A DNA stretch of 64,000 nucleotides from Erysipelotrichaceae bacterium (GTDB taxonomy: Bacteria > Bacillota_I > Bacilli_A > Erysipelotrichales > Erysipelotrichaceae). Below the pieces are notes generated by a model. The model worked only from the letters and a program-made list of their open reading frames with translations. It was not told the origin of the DNA and did not search any database. This document shows, in pieces, positions 16,137 to 25,190 of this stretch (the stretch's first letter is position 1; each line of letters opens with the position of its first letter). The stretch covers positions 1 through 64,000 of the forward strand of contig JAFRLM010000007.1 of NCBI GenBank assembly GCA_017431225.1. Direction: 5' to 3'. Made by a program: the position numbers and the translations under genes.

Positions 16137-18347
16137 ATGCAAAAGGGTTTATACAAAGCGGGTTATACGCAGAACCGCGAACTGTCATGGCTGCGATTCA
16201 ACGAGCGCTGCCTCGAAGAAGCGAACGATCCGGACGTTCCTTTACTGGAACGCCTCACATTCGTCTCGATCTTCTCTTCAAATCTCGATGAGTTTTTTTC
16301 TGTCCGTGTCGGTGCCCTTCTGGGCATGAACGCCGTTAAACCGGATAGCGTTGACAATAAGACCGGCTGGACGGCCGCGCAGCAGCTGAAACGCATCTAT
16401 GCTGCCGCGGACAAACTCTGCCAGAGAAGAGAACAGGTCTATAAAGATCTGAAAAAAGCCTTAAAACGCGAAGGGATCTACGATCTGACCTATGACGAAT
16501 GCACCAAAGAAGAGAAAGTCTGGCTGCGTCACTATTTTGAAAATAATATCCAGCCTGTCCTCGGCGCGCAGATTATCGATCCGGGTCATCCGCTGCCGCC
16601 TCTGCAGTCAGGCGTTGTCTATATCGCTGCGCTGATGAAACACCGGGAGAAGGAAGTCATGGCGATCGCGCCGGTCCCGGGCGGACTGAAACCGATCATC
16701 CGTCTGCCGGATAAGAAAACGGTCCGTTTCGTTCATATCGGTGAAGTGATCCTCGCCAATATCGATGTTGTTTTCCGCGGCGCCGAGATCAAGGAGCGTC
16801 TGCGTTTCACGATCACCCGCAACGCGGCAGTTGATCTGAGCAGCCAGACCGATACGGAAGATTACCGTGTCAAGATGATCCAGATGCTGAAGAAGCGCAA
16901 GAATATGGATCTGGTCCGCATGGAGATCTCCGGTAAACCGAGTCCGCAGTTTGCCAAATACTTAAGTCATGACCTGAAGATGGACAGCAGTGTCGCCTAT
17001 GTTTCCGAGATGCCGCTTGACCACAGCTATCTCTGGGGCGTACCGGATCTTCTGGAACCGGAACATGCGAAGAGACTGAAATACGCACCGTATACACCGA
17101 AACTTTCGCCGGCCTTCAAATACAGCCGTCCGTTGTTCGCGCAGATACAGAAAAAAGACGTCCTTCTTTCCTATCCGTATGAATCCATGGATCCGTTCCT
17201 GCTTCTGGTCAAGGAAGCGGCGACCGATCCGAATGTCTTATCCATCCGTATCACGATCTATCGTCTGGCGAAACGCGCGCGTCTTGTCGACTATCTCTGC
17301 CTGGCGGCTGAGAACGGCAAGGAAGTAACGGTCCTGATCGAACTGAAAGCCCGTTTCGATGAACAGCATAATATCGATTACGCCGAGAAGCTTGCCGAAT
17401 CCGGCTGTAATGTCATGTACGGTTTTGAGGACTACAAAGTCCATTCCAAGATCTGCATGATCAGCCGCAAGACCGGCAGCAAGCTCCAGCATGTCGTTCT
17501 GATCTCCACCGGTAACTTCAACGAGAGTACCGCCAAACTGTATACTGACGTCGCTTACCTGACAGCGAATCCGGACATCGTCGCTGACGGTATCGCTTTC
17601 TTCCACAACATGATGTCCGGTGTCCTCGATGGCAAATACAAGCGTCTGATCGTATCGCCTGTTTCACTCAAACAGACGATCATCCGCGAGATCGAGCGTG
17701 AGACCCGCAAGGGAAAGAACGGCCGTATCTTATGCAAGATGAACGCGATCACCGATGAAGAGATCATCATGAAACTGCAGGAAGCCAGCGCTGCCGGAGT
17801 CAATATCAATCTGATCATCCGCAGTATCAGCTGTATCCTTCCGGAAGTTCCGGGCAAGACCGACAACCTGCACATCCGCTCGATCGTCGGACGCTATCTT
17901 GAGCACAACCGTATCTACGTCTTCGGCACCGGCCGATATGAAAAGATGTATATCGCTTCCGCGGATTTCATGACCCGTAACACCGAACGCCGTGTCGAGA
18001 TCGGCGTTCCGATCCTGGATGAAGGTATCCGCGAGAGACTGCATGAGTATCTCGACCTCTGTCTGAGAGACAATGTCAAGGCAAGAGTCATGAACAATAA
18101 GGGCGAGCTCTGCCGCATCTATGATAATGAGGAAGAAATTTCCGTTCAGGATGAGATGATGAAACGCACGGTCGGCTCCAAGGAAGTACTCCAGGGCGCT
18201 GCACCGCGTCCGGTGACAAAAGCGCATACCGGCATCGTTTTCAAGACAAAATATGAACCGCGCAAACGCGCGACGCGCAAGAGCGCGAAAACAAAGAAGG
18301 AGAACAGTCCTAAAAAGGATGCAGCTCCGAAGACAGAAGAGGAATAA
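16137..18347 (+). CDS. ppk1: Polyphosphate kinase 1
   Basis: PPK1 reversibly polymerises the gamma phosphate of ATP into polyphosphate at the membrane. The 736-residue protein opens with NRELSWLRFNERCLEEA, and the autophosphorylated histidine is H436 in YKVHSKI, matching H435 of E. coli. STGNFNESTAKLYTD marks the second phospholipase-D-like domain. The last 34 residues form a Lys/Arg-rich tail outside the normal enzyme. ATG 16137 follows GAGGGGGG; the in-frame start six codons earlier lacks a site. It converges on ppk2. Confidence 0.95.
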   Translation: MQKGLYKAGYTQNRELSWLRFNERCLEEANDPDVPLLERLTFVSIFSSNLDEFFSVRVGALLGMNAVKPDSVDNKTGWTAAQQLKRIYAAADKLCQRREQVYKDLKKALKREGIYDLTYDECTKEEKVWLRHYFENNIQPVLGAQIIDPGHPLPPLQSGVVYIAALMKHREKEVMAIAPVPGGLKPIIRLPDKKTVRFVHIGEVILANIDVVFRGAEIKERLRFTITRNAAVDLSSQTDTEDYRVKMIQMLKKRKNMDLVRMEISGKPSPQFAKYLSHDLKMDSSVAYVSEMPLDHSYLWGVPDLLEPEHAKRLKYAPYTPKLSPAFKYSRPLFAQIQKKDVLLSYPYESMDPFLLLVKEAATDPNVLSIRITIYRLAKRARLVDYLCLAAENGKEVTVLIELKARFDEQHNIDYAEKLAESGCNVMYGFEDYKVHSKICMISRKTGSKLQHVVLISTGNFNESTAKLYTDVAYLTANPDIVADGIAFFHNMMSGVLDGKYKRLIVSPVSLKQTIIREIERETRKGKNGRILCKMNAITDEEIIMKLQEASAAGVNINLIIRSISCILPEVPGKTDNLHIRSIVGRYLEHNRIYVFGTGRYEKMYIASADFMTRNTERRVEIGVPILDEGIRERLHEYLDLCLRDNVKARVMNNKGELCRIYDNEEEISVQDEMMKRTVGSKEVLQGAAPRPVTKAHTGIVFKTKYEPRKRATRKSAKTKKENSPKKDAAPKTEEE

Positions 18348-18365
18348 ACGAAATCTGTCCCCCCG

Positions 18366-18400
18366 GCCATCTGCCGCCCAACCGGCAGATGGCTTTTTTG
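18366..18400 (+). terminator. Terminator of ppk1
   Basis: A perfect 11-bp stem GCCATCTGCCG/CGGCAGATGGC with a six-base loop is followed by TTTTTTG. Confidence 0.92.
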
Positions 18401-18403
18401 ACC

Positions 18404-18436
18404 GCAAACAAAAAGGGCATTCAGCTGAATGTCCTT
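18404..18436 (-). terminator. Terminator of ppk2
   Basis: On the minus strand, AAGGACATTCAG/CTGAATGCCCTT (one mismatch) is followed by TTTGTTTG, 24 bases past the ppk2 stop. Confidence 0.75.
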
Positions 18437-18460
18437 CTCCTTATTTAAAGATATGACTGT

Positions 18461-19762
18461 TTATTTAGTGGTCTTTTCAGTCTTGGCGGCCGGCTTCTTG
18501 GCAACCGGTTTTTTAGCAACCGGTTTCTTTTCTTCCGCCTTGACTTCCGCCTTTACTTCAGCCGGAGCGGCTTTCTTCGCAGCAGCGGATTTTTCTTCAA
18601 CTGCTTTTTCGAAGTCCTTTACTTTCTGGGTCGCTTCTTCCTCGACAACTTCCTTCTTTTCCTCTTTGGCTTCTTCGAGAGCTGCCTGCGCTTTCTGGAT
18701 CTTTTTCTTTCCCTTATCGAAAGCTCTGTTTGCTTTTTCAACAGCCTTCTGGAGGTCTCTTACCTTCTTCTTGGTGTTCTTTTCCTGTTTCTTCTTGGCT
18801 TCGACTTCTTCGCTGATCTTTCTGGCAGCACGCATCTTAGCCTTTGCGGAAGCTTCCTGCGCCATCTGCTCCGGCAGTTCGGCAAGGATCGCTTCTCTCA
18901 GCTGCTGGAATTCAGCGCGACGCTGTTCGGTGACTTCCGGATACTTCGGATTCATCTCGCGCAGAGTCTGGAGGATGATCTCACTGACGACGTAGCGCAT
19001 GTACCACTTATGGTCAGCCGGTACGACGTACCACGGAGCGGTCTTGGTGGATGTCTTATTGATGCAGTCTTCGAAGGCCTGCTGGTAAGCATCCCAGTAT
19101 TTGCGTTCGTTCCAGTCGTTCTCGGAGAACTTCCAGTTCTTTTCCGGCTCTTCGATACGGGACAGGAAACGGGCGGCCTGTTCTTCCTTGGAGACGTTCA
19201 GGAAGATCTTGACGACACGGACGTTGTTGTGCCAGAGATAGGTCTCCCAGTTCTTGATGTCTTCGTAACGGTATTCAATGATCTTGCTGCGGTCGATACG
19301 CTCAGCATATGCCTGGTTCTTGTAGAGTTCCTTAACCTTTCCGATCAGGACATCCTCGTAGTGGGAACGGTTGAAGATCGCGATCTCGCCCTTCATAGGA
19401 ACTTCGGATTCGATACGCCATAAGAAGTCGTGTGCCAGGTCGGTGGAGTTCGGAGCCTTGAATGCGGACTCGTGAACGCCGTGGGGGCTCAGGCACTGTA
19501 ATACGGCACGGATCGTGCCGTCTTTGCCGGCAGCATCCATTGCCTGGAAGAGAATGATCAGTCCTTCTTTTTTGTCGGCGTAGAGCTTTGATTGCAGGCT
19601 ATCGATCTCAACGTTGTTGGCCTGCATTCTGGCTGCAGCTTCCTCACGATTGGCGCAAAGTTTCTTGTCACTGGTCGGTGCTTTGGTGATGTCAAACTTC
19701 TTTGTGCCATCGTATACATAGTGATTAAACAATTTGTAATCCCCCTTTAGGATTTTCCCCAT
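18461..19762 (-). CDS. ppk2: Polyphosphate kinase 2 family protein with Lys/Ala-rich C-terminal extension
   Basis: PPK2 enzymes use polyphosphate to phosphorylate nucleoside mono- or diphosphates. The kinase domain covers about residues 30-280: Walker A MDAAGKDG (75-82), a lid with IFNRSHYEDVLIG, then a W-rich end. Family members stop near 300 residues; here a predicted coiled coil (about 285-375) and a PVAKKPVAKKPAAK tail follow. ATG 19762 has no ribosome site and sits in a TAAAAT -10-like box. TTG 19732, eight bases after AGGGGG, may be the real start. Confidence 0.88.
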   Translation of the reverse strand: MGKILKGDYKLFNHYVYDGTKKFDITKAPTSDKKLCANREEAAARMQANNVEIDSLQSKLYADKKEGLIILFQAMDAAGKDGTIRAVLQCLSPHGVHESAFKAPNSTDLAHDFLWRIESEVPMKGEIAIFNRSHYEDVLIGKVKELYKNQAYAERIDRSKIIEYRYEDIKNWETYLWHNNVRVVKIFLNVSKEEQAARFLSRIEEPEKNWKFSENDWNERKYWDAYQQAFEDCINKTSTKTAPWYVVPADHKWYMRYVVSEIILQTLREMNPKYPEVTEQRRAEFQQLREAILAELPEQMAQEASAKAKMRAARKISEEVEAKKKQEKNTKKKVRDLQKAVEKANRAFDKGKKKIQKAQAALEEAKEEKKEVVEEEATQKVKDFEKAVEEKSAAAKKAAPAEVKAEVKAEEKKPVAKKPVAKKPAAKTEKTTK

Positions 19763-19887
19763 TTTACACTATTTTCGGGAGCTTGGAAGATTTCTTTGTT
19801 TTCTTCGGCAAGGCCTCAAAAGTGTAAAAAAAGAGCGCGGACGCTCTGTGAAACCGAAATGGCATGAAAGACCGCACGGCGCTGTAT

Positions 19888-20475
19888 CTATTTCGGTGAA
19901 CGGACGATCTCCAGAAAGGTGTGCAGGATATTGGCAGTCAGACCCCAGATCAGGATTTCCTCGTTGCAGTAGAAATAGATCGGTTCCCGGCGGACCCGGA
20001 AGGGGTAGTCTTTTCCGCCCGGCAGAAGATCGAAGGGAAAATCCTCGGGGAAACGGTAGGGACGGTCGGTGTCCGCGACCAGCGGCTCTTCTTTCAGCAG
20101 TGTCTCCAGCGGGACCGCGAAGACCTTTTCGGTCTCCTCTTTGCTGAAGGTGAAGGAGTACTCTTTCAGGACAGCCGCAAAGGCATAAACTTTGTGTGGG
20201 GAACTTAGACGGTCGGGCAACGGCGTCAGCATATCGATCTGCTCCGGAGAGACCAAAAGTTCCTCGCAGGTCTCGCGGACCGCGGCTTCTTCCGCGCTTT
20301 CACCGTTCTCGATCTTTCCTCCGGGGAAGCATACCTCGCCTCCCTGGGAGATCGAAGGACTGCGCACCTCAAAAAGAACAGACCAGCCGTTTTCTGTTTC
20401 GATGAGCGGGAGCAGGACGGCGTAGCCTTCCTGGGGATACTCCCGTATGCGGGCAAAGAGCTCTTCGATATCCAT
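19888..20475 (-). CDS. NUDIX hydrolase, CoA pyrophosphatase-like
   Basis: This 195-residue protein has the NUDIX box G-x5-E-x7-RE-x2-EE around residues 54-75 (GKIENGE then RETCEEL), with the usual final glycine replaced by leucine. The preceding VRSPSISQGGEVCFPGG resembles the LLTxRS-type motif of CoA pyrophosphatases such as NudL, so CoA or acyl-CoA may be cleaved in the cytosol. ATG 20475 is preferred because ATG 20484 lies inside a perfect -10 box; the message would be leaderless. Confidence 0.87.
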   Translation of the reverse strand: MDIEELFARIREYPQEGYAVLLPLIETENGWSVLFEVRSPSISQGGEVCFPGGKIENGESAEEAAVRETCEELLVSPEQIDMLTPLPDRLSSPHKVYAFAAVLKEYSFTFSKEETEKVFAVPLETLLKEEPLVADTDRPYRFPEDFPFDLLPGGKDYPFRVRREPIYFYCNEEILIWGLTANILHTFLEIVRSPK

Positions 20476-20482
20476 TTTTTTC

Positions 20483-20491
20483 ATTATAGCA
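20483..20491 (-). promoter_or_regulatory. Extended -10 promoter of the NUDIX gene
   Basis: TGCTATAAT on the minus strand is a perfect TGn-TATAAT element. Seven bases separate it from ATG 20475, the same spacing as in the PPTase gene at 1547. Confidence 0.65.
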
Positions 20492-20525
20492 GAGTCTTTC
20501 CGGCAGCATTTCCGCACATATGTTC

Positions 20526-20540
20526 CGATTTATGAAATCG
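20526..20540. promoter_or_regulatory. Inverted repeat CGATTT-ATG-AAATCG in a divergent promoter region
   Basis: Perfect 6-bp arms lie between the NUDIX gene and the pentose operon. A -10-like TATACT at 20576-20581 serves the plus-strand operon, so this could be an operator. The regulator is not known. Confidence 0.35.
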
Positions 20541-20621
20541 CTTACAGTCTACATGCACCAATTCCCGAAATAGCTTATACTGTAGTTGGTTTATTATGCA
20601 TTGATCAGGAGGCAGAAATAC

Positions 20622-21656
20622 ATGCAATTCAAAAAAACTCATCTGGATGATATCGTCCGCTGCTACTGCACGAGCCACATCGACATCGGCGACGATGTAT
20701 ACGCGTTTTTCGCATCTGAGAACCCGGAAAGCGAATGCTATTCCTATACCGGTGATAATTTCGAGAAAAAGGAAGTCGTCTGGGAAGGGACCAGAGGCGG
20801 CTGTATGTCGATCATTCCCTTCAAGACGAGAAAAGGTGAATTCCTGGCGGTCAACGAATTCTATCTGAAGATCTCCCCGTCCGCATCCAAGCTGGTCTGG
20901 GGCAAGAAGACAGAAGAAGGCTGGGAAGTCAAAGACCTCTTCAATCTGCCGTATCTGCATCGTTTTGATATCTATCATGTCGACGGAAAAGACTATGTCG
21001 TCTGCGCGACGATTGCCAGAGACAAGCGCGATAAAGGTGACTGGACAAGACCTGGTCAGATCTATGTCGGTGAAGTGCCGGAAGACCTCGACAACAACAA
21101 TGTCGTCCTGCGCCAGATCGGTGACGGATACTTCCGCAACCACGGATATACCCGCGGTGAATACGAAGGCCGTGTCTGCGGTTACTTCGGTTCCGACTAC
21201 GGTATCGTCCGCGTAACTCCGCCGCATGACGGGGAAGACTGGAAAGTCGAAAAGATCCTCGACGGCAACATCTCCGAAATCGCTGTCAACGATATCGACG
21301 GCGACGGTCAGGAAGAGATCATGACGATCGAACCGTTCCACGGCAACCAGATCCATGTCTACAAACTGAAAGACGGCAAATACGAAGTCGACTACACTTA
21401 TCCCAATGAGATCGATTTCGCGCACGCGCTGGTCAGTACCACTCTGACCGGTAAACCGTGCTTTGTCGCTGGTATCCGCCGTGTCGACTGCGAATGCTTC
21501 GTTCTGACATATGAGAACGGTGAATACAAAGTCAACATGGTCGATCAGGGCGGCGGCCCGGCAAACCTGGATGTCATCCATCATAACGGCAGGGAATACA
21601 TCCTGGCCGCGAACCATACAAGAAACGAAGCTGCTTTCTACGAAGTGACAGAATAG
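20622..21656 (+). CDS. FG-GAP/VCBS-like repeat protein in a pentose operon
   Basis: I do not recognise a precise function. The 344-residue protein has no signal peptide or membrane segment and looks rich in beta strands. It carries the calcium-loop-like DIDGDGQEEIMTIE near residue 225, as in FG-GAP or VCBS propeller repeats, and a similar blade pattern (GDDVYAFFA, GYFRNHGYTRGEY) elsewhere. It is the first gene of the operon with two pentose-phosphate epimerases and an arabinofuranosidase, so a sugar-acid lactonase-like or sensing role is possible. ATG 20622 has AGGAGG nine bases upstream. Confidence 0.7.
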   Translation: MQFKKTHLDDIVRCYCTSHIDIGDDVYAFFASENPESECYSYTGDNFEKKEVVWEGTRGGCMSIIPFKTRKGEFLAVNEFYLKISPSASKLVWGKKTEEGWEVKDLFNLPYLHRFDIYHVDGKDYVVCATIARDKRDKGDWTRPGQIYVGEVPEDLDNNNVVLRQIGDGYFRNHGYTRGEYEGRVCGYFGSDYGIVRVTPPHDGEDWKVEKILDGNISEIAVNDIDGDGQEEIMTIEPFHGNQIHVYKLKDGKYEVDYTYPNEIDFAHALVSTTLTGKPCFVAGIRRVDCECFVLTYENGEYKVNMVDQGGGPANLDVIHHNGREYILAANHTRNEAAFYEVTE

Positions 21657-21665
21657 GAGAATCAT

Positions 21666-22361
21666 ATGTTAGAGAAACTGAAAGAAGAAGTCTGCCGCGC
21701 CAACCTTTTACTGCCGAAGTATCACATGGTCACTTTTACCTGGGGCAACGTCAGCGCCATCGACCGTGAAAGCGGCCTGTTCGTCATCAAGCCGTCCGGT
21801 GTTGAATACGACAACATGAAACCGGAAGATATGGTCGTTGTCGACCTTGAGGGAAATGTCGTTGAGGGACATTACAAACCGAGCAGTGACACACCGACCC
21901 ACCTGGTCTTCTACCGCAACTTCCCGAATATCGGCGGTGTCGTTCATACCCACAGCACTTTCGCCGTAGGCTGGGCACAGGCCGGTAAGGACATTCCTGC
22001 TTTAGGAACTACCCAGGGTGACTATTTCTATGGCGATGTTCCCTGCACAAGAAAAATGACTCCGGAAGAGATCGCCGGCGAATACGAGCTCGAGACCGGC
22101 AACGTCATCGTTGAGGAATTCAAGAAGAGAGGCATCGATCCCGATCAGATGCCGGGCGTCCTGGTCCATTCCCATGGTCCGTTCACCTGGGGCACCGACG
22201 CGGAGAATGCCGTTCATAACGCTGTCGTCCTGGAGGAAGTCGCCAAGATGGCCTTCCTGTCCAAGATGATCAACCCGGCTGTGGACAGAATGCAGCAGGA
22301 ACTGCTGGATAAGCACTATCTGCGCAAACACGGTCCCGGAGCTTACTATGGCCAGAAATAG
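21666..22361 (+). CDS. L-ribulose-5-phosphate 4-epimerase (AraD/UlaF/SgbE family)
   Basis: This class II aldolase-family enzyme should interconvert L-ribulose 5-phosphate and D-xylulose 5-phosphate. The 231-residue length is exactly that of AraD. Zinc ligands are in [16 protein letters not shown] (with the AraD-specific region after it) and [26 protein letters not shown] is a strong AraD/UlaF signature. It overlaps the next gene by 14 bases. Which of AraD, UlaF or SgbE it equals cannot be told, because no arabinose isomerase or kinase gene lies nearby. Confidence 0.93.
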   Translation: MLEKLKEEVCRANLLLPKYHMVTFTWGNVSAIDRESGLFVIKPSGVEYDNMKPEDMVVVDLEGNVVEGHYKPSSDTPTHLVFYRNFPNIGGVVHTHSTFAVGWAQAGKDIPALGTTQGDYFYGDVPCTRKMTPEEIAGEYELETGNVIVEEFKKRGIDPDQMPGVLVHSHGPFTWGTDAENAVHNAVVLEEVAKMAFLSKMINPAVDRMQQELLDKHYLRKHGPGAYYGQK

Positions 22362-23214
22362 ACATTATCTTTTAGGCATGTACGAAAAGTCCATGCCAAT
22401 GGATCTTACCTGGGAAGAAAAACTCAACGCCTGCAAAAAGACCGGTTTCGACTGGATCGAGATCTCGATCGATGAGACCGATGAAAAGATCAGCCGCCTT
22501 TACTGGTCCAAGGAACAGAAAGACGAACTGGTCGCGCTGATGAAGAAGACCGGCACACCGATCTATACGATGTGCTTCAGCGCCCAGCGCAAGTACTCCC
22601 TCGGTTCCCTCGGGAAGGAAAAGCACGAGAAGGCAATGGATATCATGGAAAAAGCGATCGATTTCGCAGCCGATATCGGCATCCGCATCATCCAGCTCGC
22701 CGGCTATGACTGCTACTACGAAGAGGCGAACGAAGAGACCAGAGCGGAATTCATCAAGAACCTGAAGATCGCTGCCGAGAAGGCTGCCCGCAGAGGCGTC
22801 CTTATGGGCTTTGAAACGATGATGGACCGTGATTTCATCGACACGGTCGAAAAAGGCATGACTTATGTGAATATGGTCAACAGCCCATATCTGGGAATGT
22901 ATCCGGATATCGGCAACCTGGCCGGTGCCCGCCATGACTTCGGTTATGAGAAGAGCGTCAACGACGACCTGCGCACCGGTGCCGGACATATCCTCGCCTG
23001 CCATCTGAAGGAAACAAAACCGAAGACAGACCGCAGTGTTCCCTGGGGGACCGGTATCACGGATTACATCTCCAACCTGGAAGTGCTGAAGGAACTCGGT
23101 GTCCGTATGTTCAACGGTGAATTCTGGAACGACCATCCGGAAGCCTGGGAGGAAAACCTGAAATACTCCTGCAACTTCCTGCGTGAGCGTCTGGATAAGG
23201 TATTTGAAGATTAA
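22348..23214 (+). CDS. ulaE: L-xylulose/L-ribulose-5-phosphate 3-epimerase (UlaE/SgbU family)
   Basis: A 288-residue TIM-barrel protein of the xylose-isomerase-like family. It opens with [12 protein letters not shown], typical of UlaE/SgbU, and carries metal-site residues in [25 protein letters not shown] and FNGEFWNDH. The family converts L-xylulose 5-phosphate to L-ribulose 5-phosphate, the substrate of the epimerase encoded just upstream, so the pair makes D-xylulose 5-phosphate. Its start lies within the end of the AraD-like gene, pointing to coupled translation. Confidence 0.92.
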   Translation: MARNRHYLLGMYEKSMPMDLTWEEKLNACKKTGFDWIEISIDETDEKISRLYWSKEQKDELVALMKKTGTPIYTMCFSAQRKYSLGSLGKEKHEKAMDIMEKAIDFAADIGIRIIQLAGYDCYYEEANEETRAEFIKNLKIAAEKAARRGVLMGFETMMDRDFIDTVEKGMTYVNMVNSPYLGMYPDIGNLAGARHDFGYEKSVNDDLRTGAGHILACHLKETKPKTDRSVPWGTGITDYISNLEVLKELGVRMFNGEFWNDHPEAWEENLKYSCNFLRERLDKVFED

Positions 23215-23219
23215 CAGCG

Positions 23220-23245
23220 AAAGGACCGGGAACGGTCCTTTTCTG
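23220..23245 (+). terminator. Attenuator-like terminator before the arabinofuranosidase gene
   Basis: A 9-bp stem AAAGGACCG/CGGTCCTTT with loop GGAA is followed by TCTG. The U run is short, so it may only reduce transcription of the next gene. Confidence 0.6.
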
Positions 23246-23261
23246 CTAGCGGAGGGACCTC

Positions 23262-25157
23262 ATGATCATAACGGAAAAAACAAAGTGTCCGGTCGCGAAA
23301 GGAATGTTCGGACTGTTTTTCGAGGACATCAATTACGCCCTGGACGGCGGTCTGCACGCGGAAATGATCGAAAACAGAAGTTTCGAATTTTTTGACTGCG
23401 GCGGCGAACGCTACCACTGGTACAAACATTATGACGGTCTTTACGGCTGGCAGGGCAGCGAGAACGCTCTGCTCACGATCGCCGGGGAAGAACCGCTGTA
23501 CCGTGTCAATCCGCATTACCTGCGTTTTCACGCAGAAAGATCCGGCGCTTATTTCACCAACAAAGCCTATGACGGGATCTTCCTGGAGAAAGGGAAGGAA
23601 TACCGGCTTTCCTTCTATGCCCGCAGCGAAGAGAAGCAGCAAAGGATCACAGTCGGGATCCGCAAAGATGACCGGACGGTCTGCCTGCAGTCCTTCGCAA
23701 TAACATCCGAGGGCTGGCAGAAATACGAAACCGTCTGGAAAGCGGCGGAAGATGTTCATAACGGCGAATTCCGGATCTCCGCGGAAGAGCCGGGAACGGT
23801 CTGTTTTGATTTTGTTTCCCTGAAACCGGCGGACGCCCTGTTTGGCGTTTTCCGGAAGGATCTCGCAGAAGCGTTAAAGGAACTGCAGCCCGGATTCCTG
23901 CGTTTCCCGGGAGGCTGCGTCGTTGAGGGTAATACGATCGACAGCATGTACCGCTGGAAGCTCAGTGTCGGGATCCCGGAAAAACGCAAGGCGAACTGGA
24001 ACCGCTGGGCGGTGCAGGTCAATGACCATGGGAAATACAGCCACTACAACCAGAGCCTGGGTGTCGGTTACTTTGAATACTTCCTGCTCTGTGAATATCT
24101 CGGTGCCTCCCCGCTGCCGGTATGCAACGTCGGCATGGCCTGCCAGTTTCAATCGATCGAACGTTATGAGATCGGGGACAGCCTTTTTGATGCCTGCGTA
24201 CAGGACGCTCTGGACCTGATCGAATTCGCGAACGGGCCCGCGGATTCAAAATGGGGCGCGCTGCGCGCGGAGATGGGTCATCCTGAGCCGTTCGGCCTGC
24301 AGATGCTGGGGATCGGCAATGAGCAGTGGGAAACCCCGGAATCCCGTTTCTTTGAGCGTTATCAGATCTTTGAGGAACGGATCCACGAAAAATATCCTGC
24401 GATCCGTCTGATCGGTTCCGCCGGTCCGCGGGTAAGGGATGAATACTACGAAAAAGCCTGGAACCATTATCGTGCCCGGGCAAAGAAGGATTATGTCTAC
24501 GCTGTGGATGAACACTACTACGTGCCGCCGCAGTGGATGACCGGCAATACGCATTTCTACGACGCCTATCCGCGGGAGATCCCGGTATTTGCCGGGGAAT
24601 ATGCCGCGCATGAGGAAAACAATGTAAAGACTCCTGCCAGGAATACACTGCGTTCCGCGGTCGCGGAAGCGGCGTTTCTGACCGGGATCGAGCGCAACAG
24701 CGATGTCGTAGTCATGGCTTCCTACGCTCCGCTGCTGGCGCGGGAAGGCTATGCCCAGTGGTCTCCGGATCTGATCTGGTTCAACGATACTGCGGTCTGC
24801 AGAACGCCGAACTATTATGTCCAGCAGTTCTTTTCACTTTATACCGGTGAGGAGGAGCTGGAAGTGGATGACTATGAGGAAGAGGAGAAAAGAGGGATCT
24901 TTGTATCCGCTTCCCGGAAAGGGAAACAGATCTTCCTGAAACTCGTCAATACCACGGAATGTGAACAGGAACTGTGTCTTTCGGGTGATCTTGCCGGGGA
25001 ACAGGACGTGACCGTGATCACACTTTCCGGCAATGCGGAAGATCATAATGATCTCTCCTGTCCTGACCGGGTTGTGCCGGTGAAAGAAAAAAGGAAGTTC
25101 CGCGAATTCACGAAACTTCCGGGCATGAGCGTAACGATCCTGATCTGCGAAAAATGA
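23262..25157 (+). CDS. abfA: Alpha-L-arabinofuranosidase, GH51
   Basis: This 631-residue enzyme cleaves terminal arabinofuranose from arabinan or arabinoxylan oligomers. It has no signal peptide, so it acts in the cytosol on imported oligosaccharides. The longer GH51 layout is present: an N-terminal beta region with a carbohydrate-binding-like domain (about 60-190), the TIM barrel with acid/base E354 in GNEQW and nucleophile E446 in AGEYA, and a C-terminal beta domain. GGAGGG precedes the start. It closes the pentose operon, separated by an attenuator hairpin. Confidence 0.92.
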   Translation: MIITEKTKCPVAKGMFGLFFEDINYALDGGLHAEMIENRSFEFFDCGGERYHWYKHYDGLYGWQGSENALLTIAGEEPLYRVNPHYLRFHAERSGAYFTNKAYDGIFLEKGKEYRLSFYARSEEKQQRITVGIRKDDRTVCLQSFAITSEGWQKYETVWKAAEDVHNGEFRISAEEPGTVCFDFVSLKPADALFGVFRKDLAEALKELQPGFLRFPGGCVVEGNTIDSMYRWKLSVGIPEKRKANWNRWAVQVNDHGKYSHYNQSLGVGYFEYFLLCEYLGASPLPVCNVGMACQFQSIERYEIGDSLFDACVQDALDLIEFANGPADSKWGALRAEMGHPEPFGLQMLGIGNEQWETPESRFFERYQIFEERIHEKYPAIRLIGSAGPRVRDEYYEKAWNHYRARAKKDYVYAVDEHYYVPPQWMTGNTHFYDAYPREIPVFAGEYAAHEENNVKTPARNTLRSAVAEAAFLTGIERNSDVVVMASYAPLLAREGYAQWSPDLIWFNDTAVCRTPNYYVQQFFSLYTGEEELEVDDYEEEEKRGIFVSASRKGKQIFLKLVNTTECEQELCLSGDLAGEQDVTVITLSGNAEDHNDLSCPDRVVPVKEKRKFREFTKLPGMSVTILICEK

Positions 25158-25164
25158 CCAATCA

Positions 25165-25187
25165 AAATGGCTGCTGAGCAGCCATTT
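25165..25187. terminator. Shared hairpin between convergent arabinofuranosidase and aldolase genes
   Basis: A 10-bp stem AAATGGCTGC/GCAGCCATTT with loop TGA lies between two converging genes. U runs are weak on both sides (TTTCCTTT on the plus strand). Confidence 0.55.
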
Positions 25188-25190
25188 CCT

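Noticed and set aside
18481..18560. Tandem repeat of CRISPR or satellite type near the ppk2 end
   Set aside because: The repeats are codon-periodic and encode the PVAKK tail of PPK2; spacing and length do not fit CRISPR.
20484..21665. 393-codon minus-strand ORF opposite the repeat-protein gene
   Set aside because: Val/Asp/Phe-rich mirror frame without a start signal; the plus gene has AGGAGG and overlaps in style with its operon.
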